A stretch of DNA of 27,613 nt from Candidatus Tepidiaquacellales bacterium UBA6667 (GTDB lineage: Bacteria > Bacteroidota > Ignavibacteria > Tepidaquicellales > Tepidaquicellaceae): NCBI GenBank assembly GCA_002455255.1, contig DKKL01000035.1, forward strand, positions 105,303 to 132,915. Reading direction: 5' to 3'. Under the pieces are notes generated by a model. That model worked only from the letters and a program-made list of their open reading frames with translations. It was not told the DNA's origin and did no database searches. Made by a program: the position numbers and the translations under genes. The stretch's first letter is position 1; each line of letters begins with the position of its first letter. Below are positions 24,137-27,613 of this stretch, piece by piece.

Positions 24137-25177
24137 TTATTTTAACTTTAATTTAATATTGTTAATATCAGTCAAATGTTTAACTTTATCAAGAATTAAA
24201 TCTTTTGATAGTTTTGTCATACAAATATTCCCGATTTCACATTCAAGTAAGTTACATCCCAAACATTCCAAATTTTCGTTCACTATTGTTAAATTCTTAT
24301 CCCCATAAGGTCCTTGAAGTTTCGGATTTGTTGGACCATAAATTCCCAAAACAGGTGTACCTACTGCGGCAGATATATGTAATGGTCCGGAATCATTTCC
24401 GATAATAAATGTACAGTTGCTTATTATTGCTCCTAAATATCTGATTGGACTGTCAGGAATTAAATATGTGTTTTCAGGAATAGCGTTGTTTATCTCCTTA
24501 CATTCTTCTTTTTCTTTTTCATTACCCCAAATTAAAATAAAACTTAAATCATATATCTCATTTAATTTTTTAATCAACTCTATGTAATCATTTACTTTGT
24601 ATTTTTTTGTTTCCCATCCCCCGGTAAGGGTTACTCCGACTAATGTCTTGTTTAACAAATTATTCTTCTTTAAAAAACTATCTGCAAATTCATAATGTAC
24701 AGTATTCATTGGTAAATACATCTCTTTACTCAAAATCGGTATTTCCAAATATCTTAATGCATCAAGATTAAATTCGACATTATGAACATCTCCGCCTCTT
24801 CCGTCTGTTTTCAGATTATATGCATATTTCCTGCCTCTGAAGTTAAAACCAAATCTGTATTTTGCTTTGCTTAAATATGTAACTAATGCAGTTCTCGGAT
24901 TACAGTATAAATCTATAATTAAATCATATTTTTGATTTCTGATATTATCTATAAGACATCTGGAATGATCTTCAAGTGGATCATATGTTATCACTCTGTC
25001 TATAAACGGATTTTCATTTAATATGTCACGAGAATGTCTAAGTGTGAGATAATAAATCTTTGCATCAGGAAAATAATTTCTTAAATTAGGCAATACCGGG
25101 GTGGATAACAATATATCTCCTATACCGCCAAATTTAATTATTAAAATTTTTTTTATTTCGTTTTGCTCAAACTTCAA
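24137..25177 (-). CDS. GT9 heptosyltransferase-like glycosyltransferase
   Basis: 346 residues. The N-terminal half has ILIIKFGGIGDILLSTPVLP with the intact G-x-G-D-x-x-x-x-T-P and YFPDAKIYYLTLRHSRDIL. The C-terminal half has TLTGGWETKKYKVNDYIELI, FIIGNDSGPLHISAAVGTPV and LGIYGPTNPKLQGPYG, the donor-binding region. The end has a Cys cluster CLGCNLLECEIGNICM. This is the most canonical of the three GT9 enzymes here. The start is TTG, whose TTGA overlaps the endonuclease III stop TGA by 4 bases, so translation is probably coupled. Likely sugar is a heptose, but this is family knowledge only. Confidence 0.94.
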   Translation of the reverse strand: MKFEQNEIKKILIIKFGGIGDILLSTPVLPNLRNYFPDAKIYYLTLRHSRDILNENPFIDRVITYDPLEDHSRCLIDNIRNQKYDLIIDLYCNPRTALVTYLSKAKYRFGFNFRGRKYAYNLKTDGRGGDVHNVEFNLDALRYLEIPILSKEMYLPMNTVHYEFADSFLKKNNLLNKTLVGVTLTGGWETKKYKVNDYIELIKKLNEIYDLSFILIWGNEKEKEECKEINNAIPENTYLIPDSPIRYLGAIISNCTFIIGNDSGPLHISAAVGTPVLGIYGPTNPKLQGPYGDKNLTIVNENLECLGCNLLECEIGNICMTKLSKDLILDKVKHLTDINNIKLKLK

Positions 25178-25899
25178 ATATTCTCCAGTATAATAAAATT
25201 ATTTTCTGTTATTTCTGATTTCAGTGATTTATTTTTGTAAAATTTTTTTTCAGTAAATTTACAAATGTCATATAGTTTACAAACCCCGCAAAGCGGATTA
25301 ACTGCCTTGCAGATATTTCTTCCGAATTTAATCAGGTCTGAATGAAAATTTGCCTGATATTTTTCAGGAATAATTTTTTTTGCTTCAATATATGTTTTCT
25401 CAGCTGTGTTAGTTTTTACAAGTCCTAACCTGTTCAAAATTCTGTGTATATGAGTATCAACCGGAAATTCAGGTCGCTTCATACCGAATGCTATCATACA
25501 GGAAATAGTTTTTACTCCAAAACCTTTATAAATCAATAACTCCTCAAAAATTTTTTTATTGCTAAAATCATAAAAGAAATTAAAATCCAATGTACCGAAT
25601 TTGTTTTTAATTCCTGACAAGAGATTTTTTATTTCCGTTGCTTTAGAATTTGCTAAACCGCAAACTGAAATGGCATTTTTTAGTTCTGATGTCTCCGCTT
25701 CTATAATCTCATTGTAATCAGGAAATTTTAATTTAAGATTCGTAAATGCTTTGAAAGAAGATTTATCCGTAGTATTCTGAGAAAGTTTTGTTGCAATTAA
25801 ATAGTCAAGTAAATTTTGCTTTCCTTCTTTATTGTTTCTGCTTTTATAAATTTTTGAAATAGTTTTTATTATATATAAAACTTTTTCAGATTTTTTCAC
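25174..25899 (-). CDS. nth: Endonuclease III-like DNA glycosylase/AP lyase
   Basis: 241 residues. Base-excision repair enzyme of the HhH-GPD family. The helix-hairpin-helix reads LLIYKGFGVKTISCMIAFGM with the catalytic Lys K130, followed by PEFPVDTHIHRILNRLGLV with the catalytic Asp D148. Four Cys at 197, 204, 207 and 213 (C-x6-C-x2-C-x5-C) hold the 4Fe-4S cluster. So it should be a bifunctional glycosylase for oxidised pyrimidines. The HhH differs from the common LPGVGRKTA (GFGVKTI here), so it may belong to an Nth-like subgroup. The start is GTG, directly abutting the wecB stop. Its place inside a glycan operon looks incidental. Confidence 0.93.
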   Translation of the reverse strand: MKKSEKVLYIIKTISKIYKSRNNKEGKQNLLDYLIATKLSQNTTDKSSFKAFTNLKLKFPDYNEIIEAETSELKNAISVCGLANSKATEIKNLLSGIKNKFGTLDFNFFYDFSNKKIFEELLIYKGFGVKTISCMIAFGMKRPEFPVDTHIHRILNRLGLVKTNTAEKTYIEAKKIIPEKYQANFHSDLIKFGRNICKAVNPLCGVCKLYDICKFTEKKFYKNKSLKSEITENNFIILENI

Positions 25900-27024
25900 T
25901 TAAATTTTTTTTAATAGTATTTTAACAATTCTGTCTGCCGATTTCCCGTCCCATTTCTCAGGAATTTTTCCTCTTTTGTATTTTCCTGATTCTATTTTTT
26001 TGATATTTGATAAAATTAATTTCTCATTAAGTCCGCAAATTGTGTTTGTTCCTACTTCATAAGTCACCGGTCTTTCTGTATTTTCACGCAATGTTAGACA
26101 CGGAATTTTTAATACAGTAGATTCTTCCTGTATTCCTCCCGAATCAGTTAAAATATATTTCGCACTTGATGTTAGTTTTAAAAAGTCCAAATATCCAAGT
26201 GGTTCAGTTATAATCAGATTTTGAATTTCATTTATTGATTTTTCTAATCCGAATTTTTCAATCATTTTCTGTGTTCGTGGATGTATCGGAAATACTAAAT
26301 CTATATTAGGATTGATTTTGTTTATTCCTTTAAAAATTCCGAATATTTTTTTTAAGTTTTTTAAATTATCTACATTGGAAGGTCTGTGAAGCGTTATTAA
26401 TGCAAAATTTTTCTCTGAAACCGAAAGTGATTTTAATATTTTTGATTTATTTATTTTTTTTAAATAAAACTTAAGTGAGTCTATCATTGTATTTCCGCAC
26501 ATAAACATATTTTTTGAACTGAAGCCTTCCTTTAAGAGATTTTTAATTCCGCTTTTCTCTGTTATGAAATGATAATTTGATAAATTATCAGTCACAATTC
26601 TGTTTATCTCTTCGGGCATCATTCGGTCAAAACTTCTTAAACCGGATTCAATATGTGCGAGTGGAATTGTGGTTTTTCCGTTATAATCCGTTTTTGCACA
26701 AACAAGGGCTGCTGCGGTTGTTGAATTCACATCACCATAAACTAATACCATATCCGGTTTTTCCTTCATAACAACTTTTTCAAATTCGGTCATTATTTCT
26801 GCTTTTTGTTGTGTATGAGATTTTGAACCTACTCCTAAAAAAATATGTGGTTTTGGCAATTCAAGTTCCCTAAAGAATACATCCGACATTTTTTTGTCGT
26901 AATGTTGCCCTGTGTGTATAATTCTATGAGTTACCTTTTTTTTATATTTTAATAACTCTTTATGGATAGGTGCCATTTTCATAAAATTTGGTCTGGCTCC
27001 TACAACGGAAAGGATTTTTTTCAA
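25900..27024 (-). CDS. wecB: UDP-N-acetylglucosamine 2-epimerase (non-hydrolysing)
   Basis: 374 residues, close to the 376 of E. coli WecB. It interconverts UDP-GlcNAc and UDP-ManNAc for surface polysaccharide. Motifs: ILSVVGARPNFMKMAPIHKE at the N-terminus, HTGQHYDKKMSD, LVYGDVNSTTAAALV, AHIESGLRSFDRMMPEEINR with the active-site Glu residues, ALITLHRPSNVDN, FPIHPRTQKMI and ILTDSGGIQEESTVLKIPCL. Hydrolysing forms lack parts of this text, so the non-hydrolysing type is preferred. The start is TTG (27022-27024); upstream only five codons (ITNKF) precede a stop and none is ATG. No UDP-ManNAc dehydrogenase gene is in the window. It is the first gene of the minus-strand glycan run. Confidence 0.96.
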   Translation of the reverse strand: MKKILSVVGARPNFMKMAPIHKELLKYKKKVTHRIIHTGQHYDKKMSDVFFRELELPKPHIFLGVGSKSHTQQKAEIMTEFEKVVMKEKPDMVLVYGDVNSTTAAALVCAKTDYNGKTTIPLAHIESGLRSFDRMMPEEINRIVTDNLSNYHFITEKSGIKNLLKEGFSSKNMFMCGNTMIDSLKFYLKKINKSKILKSLSVSEKNFALITLHRPSNVDNLKNLKKIFGIFKGINKINPNIDLVFPIHPRTQKMIEKFGLEKSINEIQNLIITEPLGYLDFLKLTSSAKYILTDSGGIQEESTVLKIPCLTLRENTERPVTYEVGTNTICGLNEKLILSNIKKIESGKYKRGKIPEKWDGKSADRIVKILLKKI

Positions 27025-27138
27025 AAATTTATTGGTTATTTATGAAACTAATTAAAAAAACAGATATTTAAAATGTAAGAAAATATTACTATAAATACCG
27101 TTTTTCTATATTTATATTCTTTAAACAAATTAAATTAT

Positions 27139-27613
27139 ATGAATAACATATTAAAAATTTTCACATTGTTATTTACCTTTACTGTTTTTAGTTGTAGTAA
27201 TCCTTCAAATCCCTCAGAGCCGGTAATTACTGTTAATGGTACCGTAACAGATGCTTTTAATAACCCTGCTCCAAACATTAATATTAAAATTAACGATACT
27301 GAACTAAGAACGGATGCATCGGGAAATTTTTCTTTGCAAAATGTAACAACCCCTTATGATTTATATGTAGATTATATGAATATTAGTATTCCTACAGGAA
27401 TTAAATTCGAATCAGTATTCAATGATAATCCGAAAATAAATATATTTGATTATGTTGTTACTAACAACCAGAATAATCAGCAAAATCAAATTTCATTACC
27501 ATCTCTTCCTTCCGGACAAAAATATATTCTTATTATAACTAATACATCAAATGTTCAGATTATAAGAGAGACAACCGGTAATATAAATTTTGTATCTCAT
27601 TGGATTGGAAATT
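27139..27613 (+). CDS. Lipoprotein with carboxypeptidase-regulatory-like domain (cut by window edge)
   Basis: Open from ATG 27139 to the last base with no stop, 158 codons. The signal peptide MNNILKIFTLLFTFTVFSC gives C19 as lipidated residue. Then comes a Ser/Pro-rich linker and VNGTVTDAFNNPAPNINIKI, TDASGNFSLQNVTTPYDLYV, the pattern of a carboxypeptidase regulatory-like/CarbopepD_reg Ig fold, common in surface proteins of Bacteroidota-like bacteria. A Gln/Asn-rich spacer and another beta-rich part follow. The function depends on the missing part. It is divergent from wecB; the 114 bases between are very A/T-rich and must hold both promoters, but I see no definite motif. Confidence 0.8.
   Translation, partial: MNNILKIFTLLFTFTVFSCSNPSNPSEPVITVNGTVTDAFNNPAPNINIKINDTELRTDASGNFSLQNVTTPYDLYVDYMNISIPTGIKFESVFNDNPKINIFDYVVTNNQNNQQNQISLPSLPSGQKYILIITNTSNVQIIRETTGNINFVSHWIGN

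Noticed and set aside
1..27613. tRNA genes, CRISPR arrays, insertion sequences, integrases and attachment sites
   Set aside because: I scanned the gaps between genes and saw no cloverleaf-like sequence, no regularly spaced repeats, no transposase or recombinase and no flanking direct repeats.

Overview
The window is a chromosomal stretch of a very AT-rich bacterium. Three things point to the Bacteroidota/Ignavibacteriota/Chlorobi side of the tree: the histidine kinase H-box (ETAHQLGTPLSSL), a DUF6600-type lipoprotein and a subtilase beginning AKYWIIFKDKG. In keeping with that group, very few genes have a Shine-Dalgarno. I see clear ones only before the lipoprotein at 6435, rpsB and the acyltransferase gene. 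Several genes appear to start at TTG or GTG. The assignment is from protein character only; I could not run a phylogeny.

Layout. (1) 1-3765, minus strand: an orphan sensor histidine kinase, an overlapping polytopic GT-C-type glycosyltransferase, and the first 79 codons of a HEPN-domain protein cut by the window edge. (2) 3817-6227, plus: a FecCD-type ABC permease and the tRNA-modification GTPase MnmE. (3) 6435-9847, plus: five accessory genes, namely a DUF6600-like lipoprotein with a polylysine/asparagine tail, an outer-membrane beta-barrel protein, a small three-helix membrane protein, a second lipoprotein and an unrecognised 86-residue protein. (4) 9936-15247, plus: a conserved core block, rplM-rpsI, then rpsB-tsf behind a structured leader, then pyrH-frr and the Kdo transferase gene waaA. 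(5) 15237-18413, minus: a secreted subtilase converging on waaA, and a 2-oxoacid dehydrogenase E2 gene with a strong terminator between them. (6) 18500-27024, minus: a tightly packed run read in the order wecB, endonuclease III, GT9, POT peptide transporter, GT9, GT9, DegT aminotransferase, prs. (7) 27139-27613, plus: a lipoprotein running off the right edge.

How it works together. Regions 1, 4 (waaA) and 6 point to an envelope glycan or LPS programme. WaaA adds Kdo to lipid A, three GT9 heptosyltransferase-like enzymes and a DegT sugar aminotransferase would build core or O-polysaccharide, WecB supplies UDP-ManNAc, and the GT-C enzyme would transfer a sugar from a lipid-linked donor outside the inner membrane. 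The rest is translation, nucleotide metabolism, DNA repair and carbon metabolism.

I do not see a clear new defence, mobile or RNA-guided system. The best leads are two conserved N-termini (2324-2548 and 3817-3882) that have no ATG, GTG or TTG in front of them, the rpsB leader RNA, the Cys-rich GT9 enzymes, and the HEPN gene at the left edge.
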